From Paulownia fortunei (Eukaryota > Streptophyta > Magnoliopsida > Lamiales > Paulowniaceae), in contig CM033116.1 in assembly GCA_019321725.1 (NCBI GenBank), positions 7,148,841 to 7,212,840 of the forward strand: DNA of 64,000 nucleotides, in the 5' to 3' direction. Both the position numbers and the translations under genes were made by a program. This document shows, piece after piece, positions 11,556-22,047 of the stretch. Numbering within the stretch: the stretch's first letter is position 1; each line of letters opens with the position of its first letter. Under the pieces are notes generated by a model, which was not told where the DNA came from, ran no database searches, and was given only the letters and a program-made list of their open reading frames with translations.

Positions 11556-12794
11556 TTGTTCTGGCCGCAACTAAAATTGTTATGTCTATTGTCTTGCAAA
11601 GGATTTTCAACCTTATTTTAGGATGAATTAGCTTTTGGCATTTTCATATGACATGTATCTCAATTTGTTGGCTTTTCATAGCCACTTAAATCAATTCAAT
11701 ATCAAATCTGTAGAGAAAGTTATGCCAAACATAGCGAGATGTAACACATCTAAAAGTTTCACTCAACTACTGATTTTTCAATCTAATTTTTCTTATTTAA
11801 ATAGAATGAACTGGCTTTATGGTCAACACAAAAGTTGTATACCTATATCCTATAATTCCCAAGGATTATGAATCATATCAATAGGACTTCAGAGCAAATA
11901 GTTATGCTCAAAATACAAGCACTGTCACAGTAGCGTCCGATGCTGAAACATTCTTCTTGTTTCCTTTGCATCTTTGAACTTCTAACACTTGTCCCAATCT
12001 TTAATGCTCCTATAAGATCTAAACAAGACACATAAAAATCAATATAAAATACTTAATTATGAACAAATAATTAAGTTAAAGGTATCTGGAATTGTAGGTA
12101 AAATACCCACTTAACAAATGCCCTATTATTTTTGTTACCTGGTTGATTTCTGTATAGCACTATGCATTTATTCTATTCTAATGTGTTTTCTTGTTCTCAG
12201 GATTGTTGTTTAAGCATCTAAGATTCTTATTGCTTATACTTCAAAAGTTTTCTAAAGGTAACTATGAACACCTATGAGAAAAACAAGGCAAATCATTAAT
12301 ATAAAATAAAGGCTTAATTGTAAAATTGATCCTGTATAGGGATGGGGAAATTAGTCCTCTAAAAATAAAGAATGGCAATTTAATGACACAAATTGAAGAC
12401 AAAATTGGCCAACAATTATAATTTTTGCCTAAAGTTCCCATGTAACCCGCACATAACACATCAATTTGAGAATGTGATTTTTCTGTTAATTTTGATGACG
12501 TGGAGAGAGTAAGTTTTACCTGGACTGACTCAGATGCTAGATGAAAAAAGGCCCACTCACCATTTTGTATTTATTTATTTCCTTCTTATTTTTTCTTCTT
12601 CTTTCACATTTTTTTTCTGTTTGATTTTTTTCCTTCATTTTCTTCCCCCAACTCCCACCACCACCGACCACCATATTGTAGCGCTACTTACTCCACCTCC
12701 ACTGCCACCCCCACCCCACAACCCAACCACCCCAAACCCCAACATCCCACTTCAGCACTCCACTCTACGAAGTGTTCACTTTTCAACAAAAAAA

Positions 12795-12800
<6 letters not shown>

Positions 12801-12853
<53 letters not shown>
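12801..12853. repeat. (GA)n microsatellite
   Basis: 53 bp of uninterrupted GA inside the Mutator-like element. Open frames reading RERERE or SLSLSL across it are artefacts. The second copy has the same length (38538-38590). Confidence 0.98.
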
Positions 12854-12855
<2 letters not shown>

Positions 12856-13339
12856 ATGCTCCCTAAGTAAGAGGGGAAACAAATGCCATTGATTTCAGCT
12901 GCCAGAGAACCCCCAGAGTTTTTTCACCTTATTTTTTCTCTATTTTTCCATTCGTCACTCCCTTCGACCATTCACATCCACGAGCCCACTCTCTCTCTCT
13001 CTCTTACTTTTTTTTCCTCACTCCCTTCAATGCATCTGGATTCTTGTAGGTTGGAGTTAACACATACATACACACACACACATACATCTCACACCAATTA
13101 ATTTATTTGTCTTAACTTAACTCTGGTTAATCTTCTTTATCACTTGTCACTCTGTCTATCTCTATTGTTTTTACTAGCGGGATGGAACTATGGGCTGGTG
13201 GTAAAGGTGGCAGCGGCGGCGATGGTAGGACGGAGTGACGGTGGTGGGGGTAGAGAGTTTTTCAAGAAGATGAAAAAGAAAGAAAAATAAATAAACAAAA
13301 AAAGAAAAGAAAAGATGGAATAAAAAAATTATTTTTTTA

Positions 13340-14170
13340 ATTTTCTTTATCTGATTAATTATATTTTTAAAGTAGTTAATATTAAGCTTTTACTTCCTAG
13401 TTGATAATTATTTCATTGATTAATTAATTTGTAACTTTGATTGTATTATTTAAACTTATTCACTAAATATCAAATGTAAATTAGTTAAAAATTAGATTTT
13501 TTTTTATAGATTTAAGTTATTCATTAAGTGTCAAAAAGTCAAGATAAATTAATTTAAGGATTAAGAAAAGATCTTTTGTATTAGTTTTAATTTATTTTGC
13601 AAAATAATTGATGTTGAATTTTTACTCCCTCATGATTAATTATTTTGCAAAATTATCAATGTTAACTATTTACTCCTCAATTGATGATTAACTAGATAGT
13701 TAATTAAAAATTAATTTATAATTGAATTATATTAATTAACTTTATTCATTAAGTGTTAAGAAATTAAATAAATTAATTAAGAATTAAAAAAATATTTTTA
13801 ATTTACTTTGTAAAATAATTAATTTTGAATTTCTACTCCTCAATTAATGACTAATTATTTTGTAAAATAATCAATATTGAATTTTTACTGCTCAGTTGAT
13901 GATTAATTAGATAATTAAATAAAAAAATTATAATTTAATTAAATTAATTAAATTTATTCATTTAGTGTCAAAAATTAAAAATTAATTAATTTAGAATAAA
14001 AAAGATATTTTGTATTATTTTTAATTTATTTTTTTAAAATAAATTGCTGAAATTTTATAAAGTAATTAATTAGTTAATTAATAAAAATTATTGCAATTGA
14101 ATTATATTAATTAAGAATTAAAAAAGATGTTTGTATTATTTTTAATTTATTATGAGAAAAAAATGAATAC
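13340..14170. repeat. AT-rich degenerate tandem array, unit about 210 bp
   Basis: Phrases such as 'attttgcaaaataattgatg' and 'tttactcctcaattgatgat' recur near 13594, 13643, 13805, 13857 and 14031. This suggests a duplicated unit of about 211 bp with an internal half-repeat. It lies wholly inside the Mutator-like element. Confidence 0.55.
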
Positions 14171-14697
14171 AAAAATGAGGTGTGTTCATTTTCCATCCAA
14201 TTTTTGGCTACTTGGACAACTTAGCCAAGTCATCAGGTCCAAGTGGTTTTTCTTTTCTTTTTTCCAACTCAGCACATAACTCAGCCCATCTCATCTTCTC
14301 TCTCTCCACGCCTTTCAATTCTGCCAGAAATTTGAGAAATCCCCCAAATTGATGTATAATGTGCAGGTCACATGCAAATTTCCGGCAAAAATTATAATTT
14401 TTGGTCAATTTGTCCTTAATGTGGGTTTTTTTAATTGCTCTACCTTTTTTTTAAAGGACTAATTTCACCACCCCAATAATTACGGGACCAATTTACAATT
14501 AAGTCTAAAATAAAGAACATTGATTATGCAACCCCATTTATCTAAATAATCCATCATTACAAAAATAGCATAGCCCTCATGTCTCCTTTTTTCGTCATTG
14601 ATTACCTTAAGATATTGCATAGATGCCTGTAAAGGTATTAATGGAACACACTTACAAGTATTTTGTGTTTATTGTTCAAGTTTAGAGTTGACGAGAA

Positions 14698-15232
14698 TTA
14701 AGGAAAAAATTTAATTAACAACCACCTAAAAGAGAACAAATAACTTTTGGGGGCATCTTTTTCTTCTCCAAGATGACTAGGTTTGGCCATGCTTGAGTTC
14801 TTTTGTTCTTGCAGATCCTCTGAAGCAACATAATTCACAAACTTTGATGTTGTAATAGACCATCCACAACCACCTAAAAGATAACAAATAACTTCTGGGG
14901 GTATCTCTTCTTCTCCAAGATGACTACGATCATCTATGCTTGAGTTCTTTTTTTCTTGCAAATCCTTAGTAGCAAGATGCTTCACCAAATTTATTATTCT
15001 AATTGACTTTTCACAACTACCTAAAAGAGAACAAATAATTTCTATCAAGATGATTCACAAACTTTGATGTTCTAACAGGCTGTTCACAACCACCAAGAAG
15101 AGAACAAATAACTTTGGGGGTAGGGTCGGATGGATATGAGTTTGTCTCTACAAGATGACAAGCTTCACCATTGTATGAAAAACTGATAACTATCAACACC
15201 AATACCAAAATAAAGCCTCTTTGAGAAGCCAT
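14698..15232 (-). pseudogene. Cys-x5-Cys repeat secreted precursor, Y member, four units, frameshifted
   Basis: The whole locus, read through its frame changes, has a signal peptide and four repeat cores: VICSLLGGC, IICSLLGSC, VICYLLGGC and a final VICSLLGGC followed at once by TAA (14715-14717). The second, third and fourth cores are separated by about 49-residue units with conserved spacers (DLQE-K/Q-KNSS, then HLGEE). Unit 1 is joined to unit 2 by a deletion that shifts the frame. The last core is out of frame because of one extra A in a GAAGAAAAAG run. Units 2-3 stay open in one frame at 14698-15048. Both large copies share these two frameshifts, so they are unlikely to be random sequencing errors. 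Not a family I recognise. Confidence 0.7.
15017..15232 (-). CDS. Small secreted Cys-x5-Cys peptide, Y member, single-unit form
   Basis: An intact 71-residue minus-strand frame. Residues 1 to about 24 form a signal peptide (MASQRG, then a hydrophobic core FILVLVLIVISF, ending near NGEA). The mature part has an ETNSYPSDP linker, one repeat core VICSLLGGC and the EQPVRTSKFVNHL segment, then seven residues produced by a shifted frame before TAG. The start is supported by the signal peptide and by a TATTTAAA box about 70 bp upstream. The frame is short because the spacer to unit 2 is deleted out of phase. This first-copy version also lacks about 27 bp of spacer before the core, which removes the frameshift seen in the second copy. 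A single Cys pair could form a seven-residue disulfide ring. Function unknown; expression unproven. Confidence 0.45.
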   Translation of the reverse strand: MASQRGFILVLVLIVISFSYNGEACHLVETNSYPSDPTPKVICSLLGGCEQPVRTSKFVNHLDRNYLFSFR

Positions 15233-15301
15233 TATGTTTGATGTATATCTTAGTCGTTTTTATAATATAAGAAATATAATGGTAAAGTTGCCAATAGTAT
15301 G

Positions 15302-15309
15302 TTTAAATA
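15302..15309 (-). promoter_or_regulatory. TATA-like box of the Y precursor gene
   Basis: TATTTAAA on the minus strand, about 70 bp upstream of the ATG at 15232. It is conserved in the X paralogue (4714-4721) and in the second copy (41064-41071). Confidence 0.5.
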
Positions 15310-17001
15310 GGAATTGTAAATTTTATATTAATGGCACTTGCGTACAATTACATATTTATTTAAGTTAGGTACAATAAAACTAGACTGTCACTATGTTAAT
15401 TAAAAATAATGGAGTCTATAGAAAATATATTACATCTCTGAGTTAAAGTACAAGGATAGATGCACCATCAAAATTTAATTTAACATTATATTATTGATTA
15501 GCATGAATATAAATTTTCACTAATAATTCTAATATTTTTAGCCTTAATAGTAGCCCATGCACCATGTTGTAACTTTATATGACATCATCGATAGCTTAAG
15601 TCTCTCCTACAAGCTGAATTATTTCCATACCCCATCCATTAATAATTCCACTAATTATCTCTACAGGGTAACCAACTCTATCTTGAGTTGAAAGCTTGTC
15701 GTTATGTTAAAATCCAAGGTTGTACAGATAGATAACTCCCGATATTTAGACATTGGTTGTAGCATAAGTGTCTAATCAAGTGTGACTCGACCGACATGTT
15801 GAACCATTTCAACTGAGAGGTCAATTGTTGCCATATCCATGCTAAGACATAGGTGTGTGACTATTATGTTTCAGTGGCACCACAACAAAATAGATATGCT
15901 TTTTAAGATTCTATTCATTGAGTTCCTACGATTAGTTTTCACTTAATTATGCTATAAGTACAAGTGAATTACATGCAAGACGTATAATTAAGAAAAATAA
16001 ATTTTAACAGAAAATTGCATTTTAAAATATTTTCAGCAAAATGATCATTTATATCAAATACAAAATATTGTCAACATGTCTTGAACTATCTTGAACTCCA
16101 TGAATGTGATGATAATTTATTTTTTAGGTAGAAATAGTATTGTTGTAACCTTCAATTGTGGTTATTGTCTTAAAAAGTTAATAACTTTTGTGAGGTTTGG
16201 TCATGCGTTAATTGAGGGATTCACATATGAGTTATGATTTGTTGTTTATGGGAGCCACAAATACTCTTCCACTAATTAGAGAACAGTCATTTTATAGGTG
16301 TTGTGTATCTTACTAATATTGTACAATGCCTAGAAAGAAAAGGACTCAATTTGCACCAACTTAATTTATCAATAGAGTAGCCAGATAAATTGGAGAGTAA
16401 GGGCACATGCTTTCAATTTCCAATAATCTAATTTCGTTGCATATAATCAAGTTGTCAATGATATAGCTTGTCCAAGATCTAGTCCAAAGATGGACATATC
16501 ATCAAATATATTTGATACACATTGATAAATTTAGCTCTTGTTACCAAGCCAAAGCAACTCAAACTATCAGAATAATTCTGCTATGCTATTGAATGTTCAT
16601 AGCAACAACAAATAATGTTCCAATTATATACGACTCGACAATTACCTTGAGGTCTTGTTGTCGTAGCAACAAACTAAAATGATTATACATAGTAAAACTA
16701 AATCTTTTAAACCTTCATAGTACCCCAAGCACCATATTTCAACAATGTACAACATATATATTTGATATACAGTTTGGTTGTTGTGGTAGCTATATTATTA
16801 TCTTGAACAAATTTAATTTATGGAATTGTTATGTTTCTGCACCCATATAGTTAGTCTTTAGGTTATAGAGGAAAGACACATATATTCAATTTTCACTATT
16901 CTAACTTCACTTCATCCTAGTACATTTATGAAATCATAAATTAAGTTAATCACACTACAACTAAGTTGCCAGTAAGTTCACAAATGAATATGGAGGCTAG
17001 T
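15310..17001. other. Upstream region of the Y precursor gene, no gene seen
   Basis: Paralogous to 4722-5749 plus 9912-10620 in block X. It contains two related promoter-like segments (both with 'aagggcacatgctttcaatt'-type text and a 'tagcccatgca' phrase), which suggests an internal duplication upstream of the gene. No open frame has support. The second-copy equivalent is 41072-42766. Confidence 0.5.
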
Positions 17002-17006
17002 TTTTA

Positions 17007-18996
17007 TGCACCGAACTTCGGGACTATGACAACCACTGCAAACTCTCGGGAACATCTCAAAAGCCTGTAAAGCTAACCCAACAATTTTGACTTAATCCAA
17101 TAAAAATCATTGGTATAGAGCATCTATATCCTCAAACCATTATTTCATAAAGCAATCTTATACATCAACTAATTAAATCAATAATTTAACAACAATCCAC
17201 TTGATAAATAAATTAATAATAATCTTGGAAGTATTCTCCAAATATAAAGATAATTATGTATAAAATCGATTGATGAGTTACATGGAGATAATACATTCTC
17301 AATGTTAAAATTCATCTTATCAAATGATTCTAAAATAATGAAATAGTAAGTTCGAACTCCTTTCTTAGACATCCTCGTATTCCAAAGGTTATTCTTCCAA
17401 GCTACTATGTCTCAATATCTGAAAGATATTAGTGAAATCGTGAGCACGAAGACCCAGTAAATAACCCATCGCTCAATTAGCTGGATCAAGCAAGCCCGAA
17501 AAGTAGTAACATATATCACTTGAGCTTTAACAGAGAATGCCAACAATTCAATAATATAAAATAAGAGGTTAAAAAAAAAAACAAATAGTTAAGAAAATCA
17601 ACCAACATCCATATAAAATTTACCATGCGAAACCAAACATATAAGACAACCATAGTTAGATAGATTTAACCACCTGTCTGAGGTCCTGGTACAAGCTTAC
17701 CCCCCAATACTGGGTCACTGGTGCAGGCTTAACCCCCCCCCCCCCCCACACACACTCGGTTACTGGTGCACGCTTAACCCCTTTACTCTGGGTTACTTAC
17801 TAAGCTTTCAAATCTCAACAAGTATCAGTTGTCTATTAACTATTTCGAAATAGTCAATAATGTGAGGTCTCAATAATTAGTTTTAGCAAACCACTACGTT
17901 CACAAAATTACATTTCAATACATGCTCAATTTTCGTACTTAAAATTCACAAATCTCAAATCATTTTCACATTTTTCAAACTTCGATACCCATATAAGCTT
18001 ACTTGATTTAAGTTGTAAGAACTTACACACGCATAATAAAAATACTACATCTAAGTATTATATATAACCAGAAGAGTGCAAGGTCACTTACCTTTAATAA
18101 CTCATCTTACAAAGAAATTTTCTCTAACCCTAAATAGTTCATGAGTAAATCATAAATACTAATAAATCAAGTCCACAATGATAGTCACATGCAAATTGAT
18201 TGCCTAAAGTCCTATAAGCCCATTATCAATAAAAATTCTTAGTGTCCAATTAGTTCATAAACACCAATTCTACTAATATTTAAAATTCTGCACCTAATCA
18301 TCTTCACATGATTTATTTTTTGTAATTAAATAAATAATTCTATTTGTACTGCCAAATATAGAGACCCAAGTAAATTATCAAAATAACCTATTCTCAATTT
18401 TGTAAGAATCTGATCTCTCTCTCTTTTTTTTTTTCTCTTTTTCTGTTGTGTCTTTGTAATCACAATACAACTTGTCAAAATGAATTGATCAACTTATGAA
18501 ATATTGCTTGGCCATCTCTGAAAATGAAATTCAAGATTTCCACTCCTTAAAGAAGAAAATTATAAAACCAAAGAGAAAAACTTACACGGTAATTCATAAT
18601 CCCTTGTTGCCTGCCAAAAATTAAAGGAGTAAAGTGGCCATGGAGTACCCTATTCAATTACTGTGCACCAATCTTACAATAGCACACCACGATTTGACAA
18701 AAACCCCTTCCCATGGAATACCACGCCACCCCATCTTTCAAGGGGCTGCTTTGCTTCTTTTTTTTTTTTCTGCTACTCTTACGTGCTTTTAATATAATCA
18801 CCGTATTTTTCTATTTACTGTATAAATGAATCACACTAGGGTTTTGTATTAAATACCTTACTATTCTAATCATTTTAATTAATAGTGTAATGTAAACGTA
18901 TTCCAACACCGTTTACTTATTAGCATAAAAATATAATACTCCAATAAATTAAATAATTAAATATCCCTTAATATATATAAAAAATTGGATGTTACA
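17007..18996 (-). mobile_element. Ty3/gypsy-type LTR, about 1.99 kb
   Basis: Starts TGCACCGAACTTCGGG and ends GGATGTTACA on the plus strand, so on the minus strand it begins TGTAACATCC. Just outside, on the minus strand, lies 'tttcgaggatgaaact' followed by a purine-rich stretch. This is the familiar 3' end of plant gypsy elements, where the region after pol runs into a polypurine tract and a TGTAACA-starting LTR. The left boundary coincides with the end of X/Y homology at 17001. It contains a 15-bp C run at 17733-17747. No gene inside. Confidence 0.65.
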
Positions 18997-19177
18997 TGCT
19001 ACCATCCTAAAATAAGTTTCATCCTCGAAACTTGAGGTCACTTAGATATACTTCCTTACTCAAATAATATGGTTTGGTCTTTTCATTTGTTCTTTGGCTT
19101 CACAAGTTATATCTAGGGGTGGCTATCGACCTTTGAATTTTAAGTACAAAATTTTGAAAATCCTCAAAATATGGTAC

Positions 19178-19185
19178 CTATTAGC
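19178..19185. other. Empty hAT target site (CTATTAGC)
   Basis: Single uninterrupted CTATTAGC here; in the second copy the same 8 bp flank the hAT element on both sides (44938-44945 and 48320-48327). This is a pre-insertion allele. Confidence 0.95.
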
Positions 19186-19205
19186 AATGATCTGAAAGGT
19201 ATCAC

Positions 19206-19695
19206 TTTGCTAATTCACTTCAAAACTTTGATCTATATTTTCAATAAAAACAACATTTTGGAAACTTTATGTTTATTACTCTTAAGGAACCTCTATTAAA
19301 CTCAAAACAAATAATAAATTTCTTGATGCATAGGAATCTCACTAATGTGATCAAGAAAGCCATGAACCAATATTATTGCAAAAGTAAAAATTTAATGTCG
19401 AGACCTTAACATGTTTAGCTTCATGCAATTCAATTTCAATTGCCTAAATCAATTTTGGTCATTCAAATTTTTACCCATACCTTACTCTAAATCTATTTAG
19501 GTCACTAATATCATACTGAAGTTTCATCTTCAAATCAGGTATATATAGGATATGTCTTATCCCACTCACAGTGGAAGCTTCTTTGTGTAATGAGTTGATG
19601 TGTCACTAAAACAAAGGGAAAGAGACAAATTGTATCGGACTTTACTCGGCCAATATATTCTTTGAAGATTCTAATTTGCATCCATTTATATAAGA
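19206..19695. repeat. Direct repeat, about 490 bp (left of LOG region)
   Basis: Matches 24925-25420 in the same orientation at about 90 percent by eye, from the 'cttcaaaactttgatcta' phrase to 'gattctaatttgcatcca'. The pair flanks the integrase remnant and the LOG-like gene. Probably two fragments of the same retroelement interior. Second-copy equivalents are 48338-48848 and 54077-54572. Confidence 0.75.
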
Positions 19696-19704
19696 ATTAA
19701 CTAT

Positions 19705-19976
19705 ACCCTCAAACCATTATTTTATAAATCTATTTTATCCATTAACTAAATAAATCAATAATTTAACAACAATCCACTTAATAAAAAAATACTAATAATC
19801 CTGTAAGTATTCTCCAAATATAAACATAATTATGTCTAAATTCGATTGATGAGTTATATGGATATTATACATTCTCAATGTTAAAATTCATCTTATCAAA
19901 TGATTCTAAAATAATAAAATAGCAAATTTGAACTCCTTCCATAGACTTCCTTGTACTCCAAAGGTTATTCTTCCAA
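19705..19976. repeat. Truncated second gypsy LTR fragment
   Basis: About 270 bp matching 17130-17400 of the upstream LTR in the same orientation, with roughly 10 percent difference by eye. It suggests that the original element was collapsed by deletion, leaving one whole LTR and part of the other. The second-copy equivalent is 48857-49128. Confidence 0.7.
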
Positions 19977-20000
19977 ACTGTTAGGATACCTAAAAAATAA

Positions 20001-20432
20001 AACAGTTTATGGAACTTGTCATTTACCTATTGAACTTGAACATAAAACTTATTAGACAATAAAAATGTTTAACTTCAACCTTGATGAAGTTTCAAAACTG
20101 AACAAATTGCAAATCAATGAACGTCAAAAATTAAGAAACGATGCATATGAGAATACTAAAATTCATAAGCAAGAATCAAAGATTTTCATGATAATAAAAT
20201 TTCAAGAAAAATATTTTAGGTTGGTAAAAAAGTTTTGCTTTATAATTGTAGATCGCATTTGTTTCTTGAAAAATTGATATCATGGTGGAGCGGTTTTTTT
20301 GTTCTAGAAGAGGTATATCCTTATGGGGTGGTTGACATCGAGAATTCTAGAAATGGTAATGTATTCAAAATAAATGGACAAAGACTCAAATCGTTTCTAG
20401 AAAAAAAATTCACAAGAGGATTTTTTTTCTAA
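20001..20432 (+). pseudogene. Ty3/gypsy integrase C-terminal remnant
   Basis: Plus-strand reading gives GTCHLPIELEHKTY, a TAG in place of the usual Trp codon, then 'TIKMFNFNLDEVSKLNKLQINE', 'LRNDAYENTKI'. After a frame change it continues YNCRSHLFLEKLISWWSGFF, 'VYPYGVVDIENSRNGNVFK' and 'INGQRLKSFLE'. This is the conserved tail of plant gypsy integrases of the Athila/Tat kind (family pattern: CHLPVELEH, WAIK, NFDLD, then 'LFPGKL...W', 'VNGQRLK'). Only the C-terminal end remains. It runs opposite to the gypsy LTR at 17007-18996, so it probably comes from a different element. Confidence 0.85.
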
Positions 20433-21001
20433 CCCTTTTATGATTAGTGTGTGTATATATACTTAGTTTCTCTAACTTTATTTATTTTGTAGGATTTTTT
20501 TATTTTATCTTTTTCTTTTCCCGATTAAGTGGCTGATAACTGTACTCCGTGGCTATTAAAGTCGAACTTATCAGTTTTCCAAACAACTAAAATCTCTGTA
20601 CAAAGTTTCTATTTGTTTCGTATTCTTTTTTTTTCTTGTTCTTTTCAAAATAGTCAACATTCTTTTAACACTCAAAAAATGATTTCCTTTTCTGCCTAAA
20701 AATGCAATTTTAAAAATTTATAAAACTAGGATTCAAATATTAAGAATGCTTATGCATAAGACATCCCAGAGGACATATGATGGATAACTAAACAAAGATA
20801 AGAGTAACATGTGAGTTTTCACATGAGTTTTCAAACTTGCTTACTAGACGCATGCCTGGTTTTGGTAAAAATATATATTCAAAAAAACAAAGGCAAAAAA
20901 AAATGCAAGTTCGTCACAAATTTGCTCGATGAACTTGCAACACAAAGTGTCTTTCCTTAGGAATAGTTTCTAAAAGTTAAGAAGATAAAATTCAATTCAT
21001 T
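20433..21001. other. Intergenic, nothing recognised
   Basis: AT-rich sequence between the integrase remnant and a small unknown ORF. It may be the 3' untranslated part of the integrase-bearing element. The second-copy equivalent is 49585-50153. Confidence 0.4.
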
Positions 21002-21244
21002 ATGGATAGATTAAGTAAGTATTCTTTAGATGACGTTATATTGACTCTTGAGATGCATTTATGTGGATTAGTACATCATGCAATTCTTGATTTTTGGAAT
21101 TACTTTCGGGATGAATATAAGTATTATTGTCTTAGGAATATGAGATTTAATGACCCTGTTGACCTCGACCCATTGAGGGCGTTTAAACCATTACTTGATA
21201 TAAAATTAGAGGAAGATGTAAGCCACAATCAAAACTACATGTAA
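21002..21244 (+). CDS. Hypothetical 80-residue ORF
   Basis: An open frame of 80 residues starting MDRLSKYSLDD. It is rich in aromatic residues and Asp/Glu, with a 'FWNYFRDEYKYYCLRNMRF' stretch in the middle. There is no signal peptide or membrane segment, and I recognise no family. It lies 170 bp upstream of the LOG-like gene on the same strand. Its amino-acid composition is less biased by AT-richness than that of the shadow ORFs. It could be a fragment of a host exon or of a retroelement. Identity with the second copy adds no evidence, because the whole area is identical. Confidence 0.25.
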   Translation: MDRLSKYSLDDVILTLEMHLCGLVHHAILDFWNYFRDEYKYYCLRNMRFNDPVDLDPLRAFKPLLDIKLEEDVSHNQNYM

Positions 21245-21414
21245 TTCACGTGTAAGTAGATAATTTTTAAATTTTGTGTGTCCTTATTTTCAACCTTTCT
21301 AACAAGAAAAAAGATGTGCAATAAATATTTTTCCTATTCACACATCAATAAATAGCACCGTACTTACTCTAGTTTGCACAACTCACTTTCAAAAAAAAAA
21401 AAAGAAAAGAAAAA

Positions 21415-22047
21415 ATGAATGGGTCTTCCACTCTCATGTTGAACTGTATTTGTGTCTTTTGTGGAACCAATCTAGAAAAAAATGGTGAGTTTATAGGGGC
21501 AACCCATAACCTTTGTAGAACGTTAGCAAAAAGAAAAATTCATTTAGTATATGGGGGAGGCATTATAGGGTTAATGGGGAGTGTTGCTGTTTCTTCTCAT
21601 ATAGGAGGAATCAAAGTTTTAGAAGTTATCTCAAAACCTTTAACAGTATAGAATATCACAGGTATGACCATCGGAGATGAGCTAAATATGTCATATATTC
21701 AAGATATAATTTCTAACATGTTAAACAATGCAGATGGATTCATCACCCTACCTGGTGGGTTTGATATACTGGAGGAGTTATTTCAAGTTATCTCTTGGAC
21801 ACAAGTCAACATTCACCATAAACCTGTAGGTATTCTTAATGTTAATGGTTTCTATGATGGTTTGCTATATTTTGTAAATCATGTTGTGGGAAAAAGTTAT
21901 ATTTCATCGTCTGCGAGACGAATCCTCATTTCTGCTCCAACACCTAACCAACTAATTGATCAACTTCTAGTATATGTGCAAAACCTTATCCAGCCTTGGC
22001 ATGTGTGGATTAATCCAACAGGGACAGTGGTTGAAAATGCAAAATAA
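21415..22047 (+). pseudogene. LOG-like cytokinin riboside 5'-monophosphate phosphoribohydrolase, nonsense copy
   Basis: LOG enzymes release free cytokinin bases from their nucleotide precursors in the cytosol. The reading frame shows the Rossmann-like start (NCICVFCGTN), 'HLVYGGGIIGLMG', and 'LPGGFDILEELFQVISW', then 'HHKPVGILN' and 'SAPTPNQLIDQL', in family order. It is broken by TAG at 21649-21651 (CAG in the second copy) but otherwise open to 22047, about 210 codons, the normal LOG length. The signature PGGxGTxxE reads PGGFDILEE, with the second Gly and the Thr lost. The usual MHxRKA segment, which carries active-site Arg/Lys, reads MSYIQDI. Plant LOG genes normally have several introns; this copy has none, so it is probably a retroposed copy. 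A TATA-like ATAAATA lies at 21348-21354. Likely inactive. Confidence 0.85.

Larger units (their letters stand above)
12311..14505. mobile_element. Mutator-like non-autonomous element, 2195 bp
   Basis: Terminal inverted repeats of about 50 bp, imperfect: the left end is GGCTTAATTGTAAAATTG and the right end, reversed, is GACTTAATTGTAAATTGG. Both continue to a shared GAAATTAGTCCT. It is flanked by perfect 9-bp target duplications TAAAATAAA at 12302-12310 and 14506-14514; a 9-bp duplication is the hallmark of the Mutator superfamily. The paralogous block X has no insertion at the matching place (about 3950-3995). No transposase is present. The interior holds a GA microsatellite, pyrimidine-rich DNA and an AT-rich array, with no clear captured host gene. 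Confidence 0.85.
12121..17001. repeat. Segmental duplication block Y (paralogous to X)
   Basis: Paralogue of 3775-10620. Y carries a Mutator-like element (12311-14505) that X lacks. Y keeps the empty site of X's LTR retrotransposon at 16305-16309 (GTATC). The homology to X ends at about 17001, where a gypsy-type LTR begins. Confidence 0.8.
18997..19704. repeat. Gypsy internal debris, no intact coding
   Basis: Short region between the LTR and a truncated second LTR. It holds the polypurine-adjacent segment, a stretch near 19120-19180, and a segment at 19206-19695 that is repeated at 24925-25420. In the second copy this stretch is split by the hAT element. Confidence 0.5.

Noticed and set aside
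12534..12882. ORFs containing RERERE or SLSLSL as charged or low-complexity proteins
   Set aside because: They are translations of the GA microsatellite inside a Mutator-like element.
14208..14408. 66-residue minus-strand ORF near the right end of the Mutator-like element
   Set aside because: It partly overlaps the subterminal repeat region of the element and has no recognisable motif.
14698..15232. Bowman-Birk, defensin or hairpin-type inhibitor identity for the Cys-repeat gene
   Set aside because: Only two cysteines per unit with five residues between them, no Lys/Arg reactive site in the ring, and no CxxxC pairs.
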